From Thermococcus sp. (lineage in GTDB: Archaea > Methanobacteriota_B > Thermococci > Thermococcales > Thermococcaceae): 64,000 bases of DNA. The notes below the pieces were generated by a model. The model searched no databases and was not told where the DNA came from. It was given only the letters and a program-made list of their open reading frames with translations. Location of the stretch: positions 1-64,000 of the forward strand of contig NZ_JALVAO010000032.1 in assembly GCF_027011145.1 (NCBI RefSeq). The letters run 5' to 3'. A program made the position numbers and the translations under genes. Positions 1 to 8,384 of the stretch are shown here, one piece after another; position 1 is the stretch's first letter, and the number at the start of each line of letters is the position of its first letter.

Positions 1-966
1 TGTTTCAGAGGCGTGCCTGATAATCTTTATTCCGTCGCGGAGCCACTGGACGGCGGCACCAGTTACGAATATGCTCCCTTCCAGCGCGTAGGTGACCTTC
101 CCCTTCAGTCCCCACGCTATCGTTGTGAGCAGGTTGTTTGAGTAGCGGACTGTCTTTCCAGTGTTTGCCAGTATGAAGCTCCCGGTTCCGTAGGTGGCCT
201 TCACCATTCCCGTTTCAAAGCCCGCCTGACCGAATAGAGCGGCCTGCTGGTCACCGGCGTCTCCACTTACCGGAATTTCCGTACCGAGGAGGTCTCTCCT
301 TGTATAGCCGTAGACCTCGCTCGACTCCCTTACCTCGGGCAGAATGTCCCTGGGAATCCCGAATATCTCGAGGAGCTCGTCGTCCCAGTCAAGCCTCTTG
401 ATGTTGAAGAGCATCGTTCTTGAGGCGTTCGAGTAGTCCGTCACGTGCTCCCCGGTCAGGCGGTAGATGAGGAAGGTATCCACCGTTCCGAAGAGAACCT
501 CGCCTTTCTCGGCCTTCTCTCTCAGCCCGGGCACGTTGTCGAGGAGCCACTTGAGCTTGCTCGCGGAGAAGTAGGCATCGGGCACGAGACCGGTCTTCTG
601 CCTTATCATATCGCCGTATTCCCTCTTTATTTCCTCGACCATTTCTGCAGTCCTTCTGCACTGCCACACTATCGCGTTGTAAAGCGATTTCCCGTTTCTG
701 TCCCAGACTATTGTCGTCTCGCGCTGGTTGGTAACTCCGATAGCGGCTATCTGGTTCGGTTCTATTTTGGCCCTCTCAAGGGCGGTCTTTATGGCCCTGA
801 ACTGCGCCTCCCAGATTTCCTCGGGATTATGCTCCACCCAGCCGGGCTTGGGATAATGCTGGGGGAACTCATACTGGCCGATTCCAAGGATGTTGCTTTC
901 TCTGTCGAATATTATCGCCCTGGCAGATGTCGTCCCCTCGTCGAGTGAGAGTATGAACTTCTCCAT
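1..966 (-). CDS. glpK: Glycerol kinase, N-terminal part (cut by window edge)
   Basis: Phosphorylates glycerol to glycerol 3-phosphate with ATP in the cytoplasm. The reading frame starts with ATG at 964-966 behind a GGTGA ribosome site and runs off the left edge, so only about 322 of the usual ~490-500 residues are present. Family landmarks are visible: DEGTTS near the N-terminus (phosphate-binding loop of the FGGY fold), TNQRET around residue 80, WQCRRT near residue 100 and the [10 protein letters not shown] segment. It is the last gene of a leftward block. The neighbouring GDPD genes, which release glycerol 3-phosphate, suggest a shared glycerol/phospholipid-head-group theme. Identity is confident; the C-terminus is unseen. 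Confidence 0.95.
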   Translation of the reverse strand, partial: MEKFILSLDEGTTSARAIIFDRESNILGIGQYEFPQHYPKPGWVEHNPEEIWEAQFRAIKTALERAKIEPNQIAAIGVTNQRETTIVWDRNGKSLYNAIVWQCRRTAEMVEEIKREYGDMIRQKTGLVPDAYFSASKLKWLLDNVPGLREKAEKGEVLFGTVDTFLIYRLTGEHVTDYSNASRTMLFNIKRLDWDDELLEIFGIPRDILPEVRESSEVYGYTRRDLLGTEIPVSGDAGDQQAALFGQAGFETGMVKATYGTGSFILANTGKTVRYSNNLLTTIAWGLKGKVTYALEGSIFVTGAAVQWLRDGIKIIRHASET

Positions 967-990
967 CTTTACTCACCACTTTCTTTCTAA

Positions 991-1006
991 ATACCAGCTT
1001 GGGTAT
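991..1006. promoter_or_regulatory. Inverted repeat ATACC-N6-GGTAT in the glpK leader
   Basis: A 5+6+5 inverted repeat lies 25-40 bases before the glpK start. A weak TATA-like AATTTAGAA (minus strand, about 1010-1018) would put the transcription start on or near it, the usual place for a repressor site. The function is inferred only. Confidence 0.3.
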
Positions 1007-1054
1007 GGTTCTAAATTCTTATTAACGTTGCCAAAATCAAAAAGAAGAAAAGGT

Positions 1055-1801
1055 TCATCTTAAACCAAGTGAGCTTAAGTATTCAATCATTCTCTCCACA
1101 TCGTTTGCAATCACAACTTCGAAGAGGCCCTTCAGCTTTGCAAGGCTGTCGTTGAGGTAGAAGAGTTCGTCGTTTTCCGTCCACAGGACGACTTTTAGTC
1201 CGAGGGAGCGGGCCCACTTTATGGCCTGGAGGGTCTTTTCAAGGCCGAGAAGCGGGATAGCCTCCATTGGAATGTTTATCGACCAGAGGTTCAGCTCCTC
1301 CTTAAGCTTTGGAATGAGCGGAACAACGTCTTCCCTGTTAATCAGAAGACCCATTCTGGTTTCCCCATCAAACTTCCGATATTCCCTCAGGGCATCAACG
1401 TTGAAGGAAGAAATCAGGACTCTCTCGGGGTTGTTTTTCTTGACGATTCTGGCAACTTCCCCGACGGCATCTTTATCCTTGAGCTCGACGTTGATTAGAG
1501 CACTTTCCGGGAGGGCTTCAAAGACTTCCTCAAGAGTCGGAATCCTTTCACCCATACCTATGTTGGCTTTTTTGATTTCTTCAAGGGTCATTTCTTTTTG
1601 TTTTCCCTTCATGTTGCTCGTTCTGTCTATGGTCTCGTCGTGCATTACAATTACTTTTTCATCTTTTGTTGACCACACATCGAGCTCTACCCCATCAGCA
1701 CCTGCTTCGATAGCCTTTTTGAAAGCAAGCAAGCTGTTCTCGGGGAATTTACCCATGTATCCTCTATGCCCCAGAACTATAACTTTTTCTCGTTCCCACA
1801 T
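1055..1801 (-). CDS. Glycerophosphodiester phosphodiesterase, copy 1
   Basis: Hydrolyses glycerophosphodiesters to glycerol 3-phosphate and an alcohol. This is a 248-residue single-domain GDPD TIM barrel. The catalytic and metal residues are in place: GHRG near residue 11, ELDV about 25 residues later, and MHDETIDRT carrying the second catalytic His. I start at the ATG at 1801 (MWEREKV), because an upstream in-frame start would extend the overlap with the next gene. It overlaps the 3' end of a second GDPD by 38 bases, so the two are almost certainly co-transcribed. No signal peptide is seen, so it is cytoplasmic. It could act on ether-lipid head groups; the substrate is unknown. Confidence 0.88.
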   Translation of the reverse strand: MWEREKVIVLGHRGYMGKFPENSLLAFKKAIEAGADGVELDVWSTKDEKVIVMHDETIDRTSNMKGKQKEMTLEEIKKANIGMGERIPTLEEVFEALPESALINVELKDKDAVGEVARIVKKNNPERVLISSFNVDALREYRKFDGETRMGLLINREDVVPLIPKLKEELNLWSINIPMEAIPLLGLEKTLQAIKWARSLGLKVVLWTENDELFYLNDSLAKLKGLFEVVIANDVERMIEYLSSLGLR

Positions 1802-2534
1802 GATGGATCGCCTCATTGGTTGTGGGTTCAAGGGATATAAACCTTTTCAGTCTGGCAGGATCGTCTGAGATTATTGCATATGCATATGGAAGTAGTTTTG
1901 GAATCCATTCAATTTCGTTCATTTGGTAATTCCAGAGCCAGATCTTGGTTTTCTTTCCATAGAAGCGGAGAAGTGTTCGAAAAACTCTGAACCCTGTGTA
2001 TTTTATGAGGTCGAGAGGTACATGAAGATAACCCTCTCTAAACTTAAAGCTTCTAAAAAAGGTTCTTGGGGTTGTTATGGAAAGTCCAACTCGGCAGTAT
2101 GGACACTCTCTGCGAATAATTTTCAACCATCCTAAGCTATCAACGGATATAACTGTTCTATCGAGAAGTCCTGTAGATTCAAGTTTATTCAAAAGGGGAT
2201 TGAGTGCCTCAATATCTTTAAGATCTGCGTTGATTAGTCTGGGTTTTAAAACTAAAGCGTCCTTTAAAAGGGGAACAAGTTTTCCTTTTGGGTGAAGTCT
2301 CGTTAGTTCCCTGTATGTCAGGGCTTTTACTGAATATTCTTGACCATCGCTTTTAAACGTCCCATCATGAAGTAAAACAAGTTTTTTATCGTGAGTTATC
2401 CTGACGTCGAACTCTATTCCATCTGCATATTTGAGAGCTCTCTTGAATGCAGGTATCGTGTTTTCAAGTTTACCTCTGAACCCTCTATGGCCCAATATGA
2501 AAATTTTATCACTGTCTTTAAATGTCATCTTCAT
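1764..2534 (-). CDS. Glycerophosphodiester phosphodiesterase, copy 2
   Basis: A second GDPD-family protein (256 residues), upstream of and overlapping copy 1. It keeps GHRG, the EFDVR acidic pair and LHDGTF with the catalytic His, so it looks active. It is clearly diverged from copy 1: there is little identity outside the motifs, it is richer in Phe, Leu and Arg, and its codons are more AT-rich than neighbouring genes. An ATG six bases inside is an alternative start with slightly better ribosome-site spacing. Two adjacent GDPDs suggest different diester substrates or an old duplication. The gene diverges from an MFS transporter across a 113-base promoter region. Confidence 0.82.
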   Translation of the reverse strand: MKMTFKDSDKIFILGHRGFRGKLENTIPAFKRALKYADGIEFDVRITHDKKLVLLHDGTFKSDGQEYSVKALTYRELTRLHPKGKLVPLLKDALVLKPRLINADLKDIEALNPLLNKLESTGLLDRTVISVDSLGWLKIIRRECPYCRVGLSITTPRTFFRSFKFREGYLHVPLDLIKYTGFRVFRTLLRFYGKKTKIWLWNYQMNEIEWIPKLLPYAYAIISDDPARLKRFISLEPTTNEAIHHVGTRKSYSSGA

Positions 2535-2588
2535 TACCGCCCAAAAATGAACTCAAAATACTTAAAAGTTCCTCGCTATACATCATCG

Positions 2589-2607
2589 TATCACTATAGT
2601 CTATATA
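2589..2607. promoter_or_regulatory. Divergent promoter region of GDPD and MFS genes
   Basis: This AT-rich stretch holds a TATATA core (about 2602-2607) and a TATCAC half-site (2589-2594). The half-site resembles one arm of the Thermococcales glycolytic motif TATCAC-N5-GTGATA, but the second arm matches at only three of six bases. It is listed as a promoter; the motif is weak. Confidence 0.35.
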
Positions 2608-2647
2608 GGAACTCGTTAGCGGGAGCTATAAAATGGAGGGGATAGAA

Positions 2648-3973
2648 ATGAAACGGGAATTTAGCTGGGGAACCGTTTTGGGACTGGCCCTCCTGGGTTT
2701 TAGCATGAGCACTGGCTGGGCCTTAAACAAAGGACTCTCCTTTAAGTTACTTCAGAATGAGTACACTAATTCTGCCTTTGTAATTGGCGCCGTGCTTTCA
2801 CTTCAGGGACTAATGGGAATCTTTGTTCCAATTCTGATGGGCTATTACAGTGATAAAAGCCATTTTGGCAGGGGTCGAAGGACACCATTCATTCTTGCTG
2901 GAGGTATCTTTGCAGGCTTTGTGACCCTCGGTGTTTACTTCAGCTACATAGCAAAGGTTCCTTTGCTGGCTTTTGCGACGATGCTTGCGCTGTTTTACTT
3001 TGCTCTGTACTTCTACGTTGCCCAGTACCGCTCACTGATGCCGGACGTTATTCCAAGTGGCGAGCGCGGAAGGGCAAGCGGTATAATAACACTCTTCGAG
3101 TGGGCGGGCAACCTCTTCCTGTTCGGAAGCTTGGCATTTTTAATAATTGAGGCAACTAAGAAAACGGGCATCAAGAACGAAATAAACGCCCTGATACAGG
3201 CGGGATATATGTGGATTCCCTTTGCCGTTGTCTCTGGGTTCCTGATGCTCTCGGCACTCATTGTCTATATGAAGGTTAGAGAACCCCCCTTACCTGAAGA
3301 AATGCCGGAAGAGAGTCTTACAACGTATCTCCGCTCAATAGTTTCCGACAAAGACTTCTTGAAGTTCTATTCTGCCCAGATACTCTGGTGGATGAGCTTC
3401 GAGTTCGTGGCTGTCTTCCTCTTTGGAATCCTTGAGTCGGTCCTTGGAACAAAGGATGTCACCGCCCTCGGAAACGCAATAATGGCTCTCTTTAATGTCC
3501 TCGTGCTGGTGGGTGCCGTTATTGGGGGAGTACTCTACGACAGGACGGGCAGGAGGAAGTCCATCGTCCTTGGTGGAATAATATTCCTCATACCCTTCCT
3601 CGCGGGCTGGTTTGTTTACACCAAAGTCCAGATAACGGCTTTAATTGGAATAGCAGGAATAGGCTGGGGAATGCTAATGGCCACATCATGGCCCGTCATT
3701 GGCGACCTCCTAACCAAGTACGAGCGTGAAGCATTTAACGGCCGTTATTACGGCTTCTTTGAGGCAACAAAATCCTTCCCGATACTGATAGCAGGTCTGG
3801 TCGGTGGTGCAATAGTCCAGCTTGCAGGAGGTAATTATAGAGTCCTTTTCCCCGTTGGTGCAATATTTGTCATAATTGCCCTGCCCCTTATCTGGGGAAT
3901 GAAGAACCTTGACGTTGTCTCTGAAGACAAGCCGGGCATAGAAGACATTGAAGAAACGGAAGTGGGGGTATGA
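2648..3973 (+). CDS. MFS transporter, glycoside/sucrose-symporter type
   Basis: A 441-residue polytopic protein with about 12 membrane segments, predicted to import a small solute with a cation. After the second helix it has SDKSHFGRGRRTPFILAGG, the loop typical of the GPH/plant sucrose-symporter branch of the major facilitator superfamily; a related DRTGRRKS loop follows in the second half. The start at 2648 is chosen over an ATG 15 bases upstream because GGAGGGG sits six bases before it. The next gene, a membrane-anchored hydrolase, begins five bases after its stop, so the two form an operon. The substrate is unknown: sugars are the family norm, while the neighbours hint at a glycerol-type compound. 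Confidence 0.85.
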   Translation: MKREFSWGTVLGLALLGFSMSTGWALNKGLSFKLLQNEYTNSAFVIGAVLSLQGLMGIFVPILMGYYSDKSHFGRGRRTPFILAGGIFAGFVTLGVYFSYIAKVPLLAFATMLALFYFALYFYVAQYRSLMPDVIPSGERGRASGIITLFEWAGNLFLFGSLAFLIIEATKKTGIKNEINALIQAGYMWIPFAVVSGFLMLSALIVYMKVREPPLPEEMPEESLTTYLRSIVSDKDFLKFYSAQILWWMSFEFVAVFLFGILESVLGTKDVTALGNAIMALFNVLVLVGAVIGGVLYDRTGRRKSIVLGGIIFLIPFLAGWFVYTKVQITALIGIAGIGWGMLMATSWPVIGDLLTKYEREAFNGRYYGFFEATKSFPILIAGLVGGAIVQLAGGNYRVLFPVGAIFVIIALPLIWGMKNLDVVSEDKPGIEDIEETEVGV

Positions 3974-3977
3974 CCCG

Positions 3978-4841
3978 GTGTTGGCTGAAGTTTTGATTTT
4001 TCTATTTCTGCTCTTCATAGCTTTTTCTGCCTTCGTCGCCTACAAAATGGTCAAACCACCGCGCTTTATCGGAGATTGGACGCCGAGGGACTTTGGCTAT
4101 GAATACGAAGACGTTACCATCGAGACAAGGGACGGGCTGAAGCTCAGCGCCTGGTGGATTCCCAATGAGAAGGACTCGACGGTTATTCCTTTGCACGGCT
4201 ACACGAGGAGCAGGTGGGATGAAGTCTACATGAAACAGACCACTGAGTTCCTCCTTAAGGAAGGCTACAGCGTTCTCGTCTTTGATTTCCGCGCCCACGG
4301 GAAGAGCGAGGGCAACTACACCACAGTTGGAGAGAGAGAACTCATTGACGTTGTCTCTGCAGTGGACTGGCTGGAAAAGAACCACCCCGAGAAGGCCAAG
4401 AAAATAGGTTTGGTTGGCTTTTCAATGGGTGCTGTGGTCACGATAAGGGCCCTCGCGGAGGACGAGCGAGTTACCTGCGGTGTCGCGGATTCACCTCCGA
4501 TTTACCTTGACAAAACAGGGGCGCGTGGTTTGAAGTACTTTGCCAACCTCCCGGAGTGGCTCTACGCCTTTGTCAAGCCCTTTACAAAACTCTTCAGCGG
4601 TGCGAAGGAACTCAACATGCTCGACTACGCCGAAAAAATCAGAAAACCTCTCCTCCTCATAGCGGGCAAAAAGGATCCCCTCGTGAAGGTTGATGAGGTT
4701 AAGGAGTTCTACGAGAGGAACAGGAAGGTGAACCCGAACGTGGAGCTCTGGGTCACAGATTCACCCCACGTCAGAACGCTGAAGTTCCACCCCGAGGAGT
4801 GGAAGACAAAGGTCGGTGACTTCCTGAGGAGGCACCTCTAG
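3978..4841 (+). CDS. Membrane-anchored alpha/beta hydrolase
   Basis: An alpha/beta-hydrolase-fold esterase or peptidase-like enzyme of the COG1073 type, about 288 residues. One hydrophobic helix at residues 1-25 probably anchors it, leaving the catalytic domain outside. The nucleophile elbow is GFSMG, the oxyanion region is PLHGYTRSRW, the acid lies in GKKDPLV and the His in DSPHV. I use GTG at 3978, with GTGGGGG just upstream and five bases after the transporter stop; a TTG at 3948 would overlap that gene. It could process the compound imported by the preceding transporter. The true substrate is unknown. Confidence 0.8.
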   Translation: MLAEVLIFLFLLFIAFSAFVAYKMVKPPRFIGDWTPRDFGYEYEDVTIETRDGLKLSAWWIPNEKDSTVIPLHGYTRSRWDEVYMKQTTEFLLKEGYSVLVFDFRAHGKSEGNYTTVGERELIDVVSAVDWLEKNHPEKAKKIGLVGFSMGAVVTIRALAEDERVTCGVADSPPIYLDKTGARGLKYFANLPEWLYAFVKPFTKLFSGAKELNMLDYAEKIRKPLLLIAGKKDPLVKVDEVKEFYERNRKVNPNVELWVTDSPHVRTLKFHPEEWKTKVGDFLRRHL

Positions 4842-4875
4842 AAAGGTTTTTACGCCCTTTTCCCATCTTTCCCCG

Positions 4876-5592
4876 ATGAAGAGACTGCTCGTGTTCGCTA
4901 TATTTCTCCTGGTTTTCCTGTCCTCAAGTTCCCTGTCGAGTCCTGCCTATATTCAACCCTTTGGGCGCTTTGCCATACTCGTCCATGACGTCAGTCCCGC
5001 CTATCTTCCTCAGCTATGGAACATAACGGCGGTTATAGACGAGTACGGCCTCCAGAACAGGACTTATCTCTTCGTTATCCCAGACCACGGCGGAATGATG
5101 CCGATGTGGAAGTATAAATCTTTTATGGACTTTCTCAAGGAGTTAAAGCGCGAGGGTTACCATATTGAGCTACACGGATACACCCATATCGGGGACGAGT
5201 TCAACAGCAACGCAAGTGTCGCCGAGAGGAAGCTCGAACTGGGCTTAAGGGCCCTTTCCTATCTCAACGTCACGCCAAAGTACTTCATAGCCCCGAGATA
5301 TTCCCTTTCAAGGCCCGCTCTGGAGGTTCTCCTCGAGCACAACATCACCGTCATCGGGGAGGATTTCATCTACTTCTCAAACGGAACTGCCGAGCCCATC
5401 TACAACCGCGAATACACCTGGTATATCCCCACATTGCTTCTCCCCTACGAGCTAGAAAGTGCCGAAAGCTCCTATGAGAACATGAACGGGACGTTTTTCC
5501 TCTCAATCCACCCCAAGGCCGTTAACAACAAAGCCGGAATGGAGTTTTTGAAGAGGTTTCTGGGATTCGTTTCAAAAAGTGGCCTCGGCTAA
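4876..5592 (+). CDS. Secreted DUF2334 polysaccharide-deacetylase-like protein
   Basis: A 238-residue protein with a clear signal peptide or anchor (residues 1-22, Leu/Phe/Ser-rich), so it acts outside the membrane. The domain matches DUF2334, a NodB-like carbohydrate esterase relative. HDVSP carries the expected metal-binding Asp, and LHGYTH carries the His-x3-His pair. Such proteins are predicted to remove acetyl groups from surface sugars, but few have been tested. The gene follows the hydrolase by 34 bases. Its last 12 bases are overlapped on the other strand by a predicted box C/D sRNA. Confidence 0.8.
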   Translation: MKRLLVFAIFLLVFLSSSSLSSPAYIQPFGRFAILVHDVSPAYLPQLWNITAVIDEYGLQNRTYLFVIPDHGGMMPMWKYKSFMDFLKELKREGYHIELHGYTHIGDEFNSNASVAERKLELGLRALSYLNVTPKYFIAPRYSLSRPALEVLLEHNITVIGEDFIYFSNGTAEPIYNREYTWYIPTLLLPYELESAESSYENMNGTFFLSIHPKAVNNKAGMEFLKRFLGFVSKSGLG

Positions 5593-5637
5593 CCCTCTTT
5601 TCATCATCATCAGCGTGGCTAACGCTCGTCATCGGCC
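5581..5637 (-). ncRNA. Predicted box C/D guide sRNA (leftward)
   Basis: Read on the minus strand, the elements fall exactly in box C/D order: box C ATGACGA (5632-5626), a 12-base guide (5625-5614), D' CTGA (5613-5610), a 3-base spacer, C' TGATGA (5606-5601), a 12-base guide (5600-5589) and box D CCGA (5588-5585). A GGCC/GGCC terminal stem (5637-5634 with 5584-5581) closes the kink-turn. Two 12-base guides are the archaeal norm. Such RNAs bind L7Ae, Nop5 and fibrillarin and guide 2'-O-methylation. By the N+5 rule the targets would be CGUGGCUAACGC and CUAACCCUCUUU. I could not identify these in rRNA or tRNA. It overlaps the 3' end of the DUF2334 gene. Confidence 0.68.
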
Positions 5638-5655
5638 GTCTCTTCTTCGTCGGTG

Positions 5656-5666
5656 GGTTTAAAAAG
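5656..5666. promoter_or_regulatory. Shared bidirectional promoter of the two C/D sRNAs
   Basis: GTTTAAAAAGG on the plus strand reads CCTTTTTAAAC on the minus strand, so one AT-rich core offers a TATA box both ways. Its centre (about 5661) is about 24 bases from both predicted sRNA 5' ends (about 5685 rightward and 5637 leftward). That is the normal archaeal TATA-to-start distance. Confidence 0.6.
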
Positions 5667-5683
5667 GCATGGGAAAACTTGAA

Positions 5684-5741
5684 GGGGGATGACGAGCGTT
5701 TACCGGTCTGACTTGTGATGAGACTGGCACTGGCCGACCCG
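5684..5741 (+). ncRNA. Predicted box C/D guide sRNA (rightward)
   Basis: Box C ATGACGA (5689-5695), a 12-base guide (5696-5707), D' CTGA (5708-5711), C' GTGATGA (5715-5721), a 12-base guide (5722-5733) and box D CCGA (5734-5737). A GGG/CCC stem (5685-5687 with 5738-5740) flanks the kink-turn. The spacing fits archaeal 2'-O-methylation guides exactly. By the N+5 rule the target sites would be ACCGGUAAACGC and CCAGUGCCAGUC, not placed here. Both C and D boxes carry the same paired departure from consensus (U to C in each) as the neighbouring divergent sRNA, and the first guides share the start GCGTT. The pair therefore looks like an inverted duplication. Confidence 0.7.
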
Positions 5742-5782
5742 ACCGAAAGACGTAAATACTTTCTTTTGCAAGAGTTAAACCG

Positions 5783-6115
5783 GTGGTGAAAGTGGACTTC
5801 GCGCTGTTCATGGAGCGCTATGGATATAAGATTCTTCTAGTTGGTCTCGTTGGTGGGACTTTTGTGTTCATTTTTGGGTATCTTGGATACGCCCTTCACT
5901 TTCTGGGGAGATACAGCTGGGGAGAAGTTGGGTTTATTCTTGGTCTCCTCATAGTTGCATCGTTTATAGGGGCTTTTGCTGGGAAGTTTATGAACACAGC
6001 TACCTCTCTCTTTTCAAGAATAAGCTACCATTACAAGGCAAAGTTCATGGAAGATGAGAAGAAACTCGAGAAGGAGAGAGAAAAACTAAGGGAGGAAGGA
6101 GGGAGGCTCTATTGA
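5783..6115 (+). CDS. Small two-helix membrane protein with charged coiled-coil tail
   Basis: I do not recognise a family. The 110-residue product has two membrane helices (about residues 15-38 and 46-68, Gly/Phe-rich) and a strongly charged Lys/Glu tail (about 85-110), likely a cytoplasmic coiled coil. The start is uncertain: GTG at 5783, 5786 or 5792 are all possible, and the GGTG-to-start spacing seen in neighbouring genes favours 5792. Its stop overlaps the stop of the convergent upp gene by seven bases. It is downstream of the rightward sRNA and could share that transcript. Confidence 0.65.
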   Translation: MVKVDFALFMERYGYKILLVGLVGGTFVFIFGYLGYALHFLGRYSWGEVGFILGLLIVASFIGAFAGKFMNTATSLFSRISYHYKAKFMEDEKKLEKEREKLREEGGRLY

Positions 6116-6777
6116 GCCTTAATAGGTGCCCCAAAGGCCCTGTCGCCGGCGTCACCTAAGCCGGGGAGTATGTAACCTTTGTCGTTCAGCTCCCTGTCAA
6201 CCTTTACCACGAATATTTCAACTTCAGGGTGTTTCGTCTTTATCCTCTCTATTCCCTCCGGGGCCGCGAGAACGCCGAGGACAACGAGTCTCTTTGGCTT
6301 CCCGTAGCGTTTGACCTCATCGAGAACCTTAATCAGAGTTGAACCGGTCGCTATCATGGGGTCGGCGACGATGACTGTGTCTTCCGGTTTTATCTCTGGG
6401 ATTTTGACGTAGTTCATCTCAATCTCAAACTTTGGTGCTTTTCCGCGAGATGCGGAGACGATGCCAACGCGCGCGTGCTCGAGGACCTTGATGAGACCCT
6501 CCATCAGCGGTATGGCCGCGCGGAGAACCGTTATTATGACGACGTTCCTCCTGTCCTTTACGAGAACTCCCTCCGTTTCTTCAAGGGGCGTCTTCACGGG
6601 AACCCTCTCGACTTCCATAGTCTTCGTCAGCTCGTAGGCCATGTAACGGCCGAGCTTTACAAGGCCCTTTCTGAATGCTATCGGCCCCGTTCTCTCGTCC
6701 CTCAGCTCGGTCAGTATTTCCATCAAAAAGGGGCTGTCCTCAAAGGAGTAAACTCCCTCCCATCTTTCGGCCTTCAT
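6109..6777 (-). CDS. upp: Uracil phosphoribosyltransferase
   Basis: Converts uracil and PRPP to UMP, the main pyrimidine salvage step. The 222-residue protein has the PRPP-binding loop [11 protein letters not shown] (about residues 135-145) and a C-terminal GDAGDRAFG uracil-binding segment, both diagnostic. The ATG at 6775-6777 gives the usual family length. It is monocistronic, with a short gap to the MATE gene upstream on the same strand. It overlaps the convergent small membrane protein gene by seven bases at its 3' end. Confidence 0.95.
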   Translation of the reverse strand: MKAERWEGVYSFEDSPFLMEILTELRDERTGPIAFRKGLVKLGRYMAYELTKTMEVERVPVKTPLEETEGVLVKDRRNVVIITVLRAAIPLMEGLIKVLEHARVGIVSASRGKAPKFEIEMNYVKIPEIKPEDTVIVADPMIATGSTLIKVLDEVKRYGKPKRLVVLGVLAAPEGIERIKTKHPEVEIFVVKVDRELNDKGYILPGLGDAGDRAFGAPIKAQ

Positions 6778-6810
6778 GTTCTCACCGTTGGCCCTTGGAC
6801 GGGGGGTTTA

Positions 6811-8271
6811 TTAGCCTTCCGAATGTTTAACTCCACCCGGCTTTCCCGGTTCTTTGGACTTCTTCTCGATTATCGCACTCATCCAGCTCCCGCGGAGGAA
6901 CCAGGCGAGCGCTATCAACGCCCCGAGGAAGTTACTAAGACCCATTCCGAAGAAGACGCCCCTGCTCGTGAAGTCGAAGAGGCTCGCGAGGGGTATCGTC
7001 AGCCCGAGAATCGTTACGGCCCCAATGTAGCCGAAGGCGTAGCTCAGCGGGATTCTCAGGCCCCAGAGACGGATTATGCCGAGGGCCATGCTCTTTTTGG
7101 TATGCCCTGCCGAGAGAAAGGTCCTGTTGACGACGATGAAGATTCCGTTGAAGAATGGAACCGAGATGAGGAAGTACTCAAGGACAATTTTGCTCTCGGC
7201 TATGACCTTGGGGTCGTCGAGGAAGACCTTGAAGATTGGAACGCGGAAGATTCCAATGATTAGAACCGCAAGACTAGCTATGGTGAAGTTGATGAGCATC
7301 GTCCTCTCGGCTATTCTTTTGGCTCTCTCGAACTTGCCGGCGCCGACGTTCTGGGCTATCATGGTTCCCATGGCCATGCTTATGCCCCTAGAAATGCTCG
7401 TCAGGAAGTTCACCAGCCTCGTGGTTATGACGTAGGCCGCGTATGTGACGTCACCGAAGCCCATTATAATCCTCGTAAGGACTACGAAACCGAAGCTGTT
7501 TGCAGATTGGCCGATGCCTGAGGGAAGCCCAACGCGGAAGAGCCTTCTGTAGAACTCGAAGTCCGGTCTGAGGCTTGAGGGAGTGAGTTTTAACGCCACC
7601 CTTCCCGAGAACATGAGGTAGAGCCCGATTGCTGAGCCGGTTGCGTTCGCTATAACCGTAGCTACCGCCGCTCCGGCAACGCCGAGCTTTGGGAAGGGGC
7701 CGAGGCCGAAGATGAAGAGCGGGTCGAGGACTATGTTGAGGAAAACGGTAATCAGGGTTATCCTCATCGGGGTCTTCGTGTCGCCGGAAGCCCTCATCAG
7801 GGCTGAGAAGGCCATGTATGTGAAGGCGAAGGGAACGCCGAGGAAGACTATCGTCGCGTAGGTCTTCGCGTAGGGGTAAAGCGCTGGCGTTACCTTCATG
7901 AAGCGGAGCGCGTAGGGGAGGATTAGGACGCTTATGATTGCCGTCACCACTGAGAAGAAGACCATGAGGGAGTAGAGGGCTCCCGCGGAGCGACCGGCCT
8001 TTTTAAACTCTCCGGCCCCTATGTACTGCCCCACGAAGGCGAAGCCGGCCGTGGCAAACCCCATTCCCAGCGCCATCAGAGTCCCGATAATCGGCCACGT
8101 TACTCCCGGGGCTGAAAGTGCTTCCCTCCCGAGTTTACCGAGCCAGAAAGTGTCGGTTATGTTGTAGACGACCTGGACGAGGTTGTTGACTATCAGCGGG
8201 CCCGCTAGCTTGAGGAGTGTTCTCTCTATCGGCCCGTTGATGATTTCTTCACGCATCTCGCTGAGCTTCAT
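6811..8271 (-). CDS. MATE-family multidrug/metabolite efflux transporter
   Basis: A 486-residue protein with about 12 membrane segments in two homologous halves, predicted to export organic compounds using an ion gradient. It begins with the MATE signature: a short polar N-terminus, then GPIERTLLKLAGPLIVNNLV and a TDTFWLG-type loop; the RASGDTKTPM segment of the family is also present. A CTTTAAATAGG promoter (minus strand, about 8303-8313) sits about 30 bases before the ATG with no clear ribosome site, so the leader is very short. The substrate is unknown. The gap to upp is 33 bases, so the two may be read together. Confidence 0.9.
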   Translation of the reverse strand: MKLSEMREEIINGPIERTLLKLAGPLIVNNLVQVVYNITDTFWLGKLGREALSAPGVTWPIIGTLMALGMGFATAGFAFVGQYIGAGEFKKAGRSAGALYSLMVFFSVVTAIISVLILPYALRFMKVTPALYPYAKTYATIVFLGVPFAFTYMAFSALMRASGDTKTPMRITLITVFLNIVLDPLFIFGLGPFPKLGVAGAAVATVIANATGSAIGLYLMFSGRVALKLTPSSLRPDFEFYRRLFRVGLPSGIGQSANSFGFVVLTRIIMGFGDVTYAAYVITTRLVNFLTSISRGISMAMGTMIAQNVGAGKFERAKRIAERTMLINFTIASLAVLIIGIFRVPIFKVFLDDPKVIAESKIVLEYFLISVPFFNGIFIVVNRTFLSAGHTKKSMALGIIRLWGLRIPLSYAFGYIGAVTILGLTIPLASLFDFTSRGVFFGMGLSNFLGALIALAWFLRGSWMSAIIEKKSKEPGKPGGVKHSEG

Positions 8272-8384
8272 GGGCTATCAGATCGCCATCGAAATGTTCC
8301 TATTTAAAGCTAATGCCCACACCAAGTAGTTGTTTAAAGAAGAAATCAAGATCACGGAATAAACCATTAAGAAAGGGAAGAAAA

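Noticed and set aside
2589-2605. Glycolytic-regulator motif before the MFS gene
   Set aside because: Only one arm matches; the second arm has three of six bases, too weak to claim.
6109-6115. Convergent gene overlaps (also at 29486, 58200 and 60060) as a regulatory signal
   Set aside because: Overlaps of 4-20 bases between convergent genes are common in compact archaeal genomes and need no special explanation.
6475-7263. Long rightward open frame antisense to upp and the MATE gene
   Set aside because: It lies on the opposite strand of two clear genes, is highly charged and Pro/Glu-rich, and has no family match; GC-rich codons on the coding strand create it.
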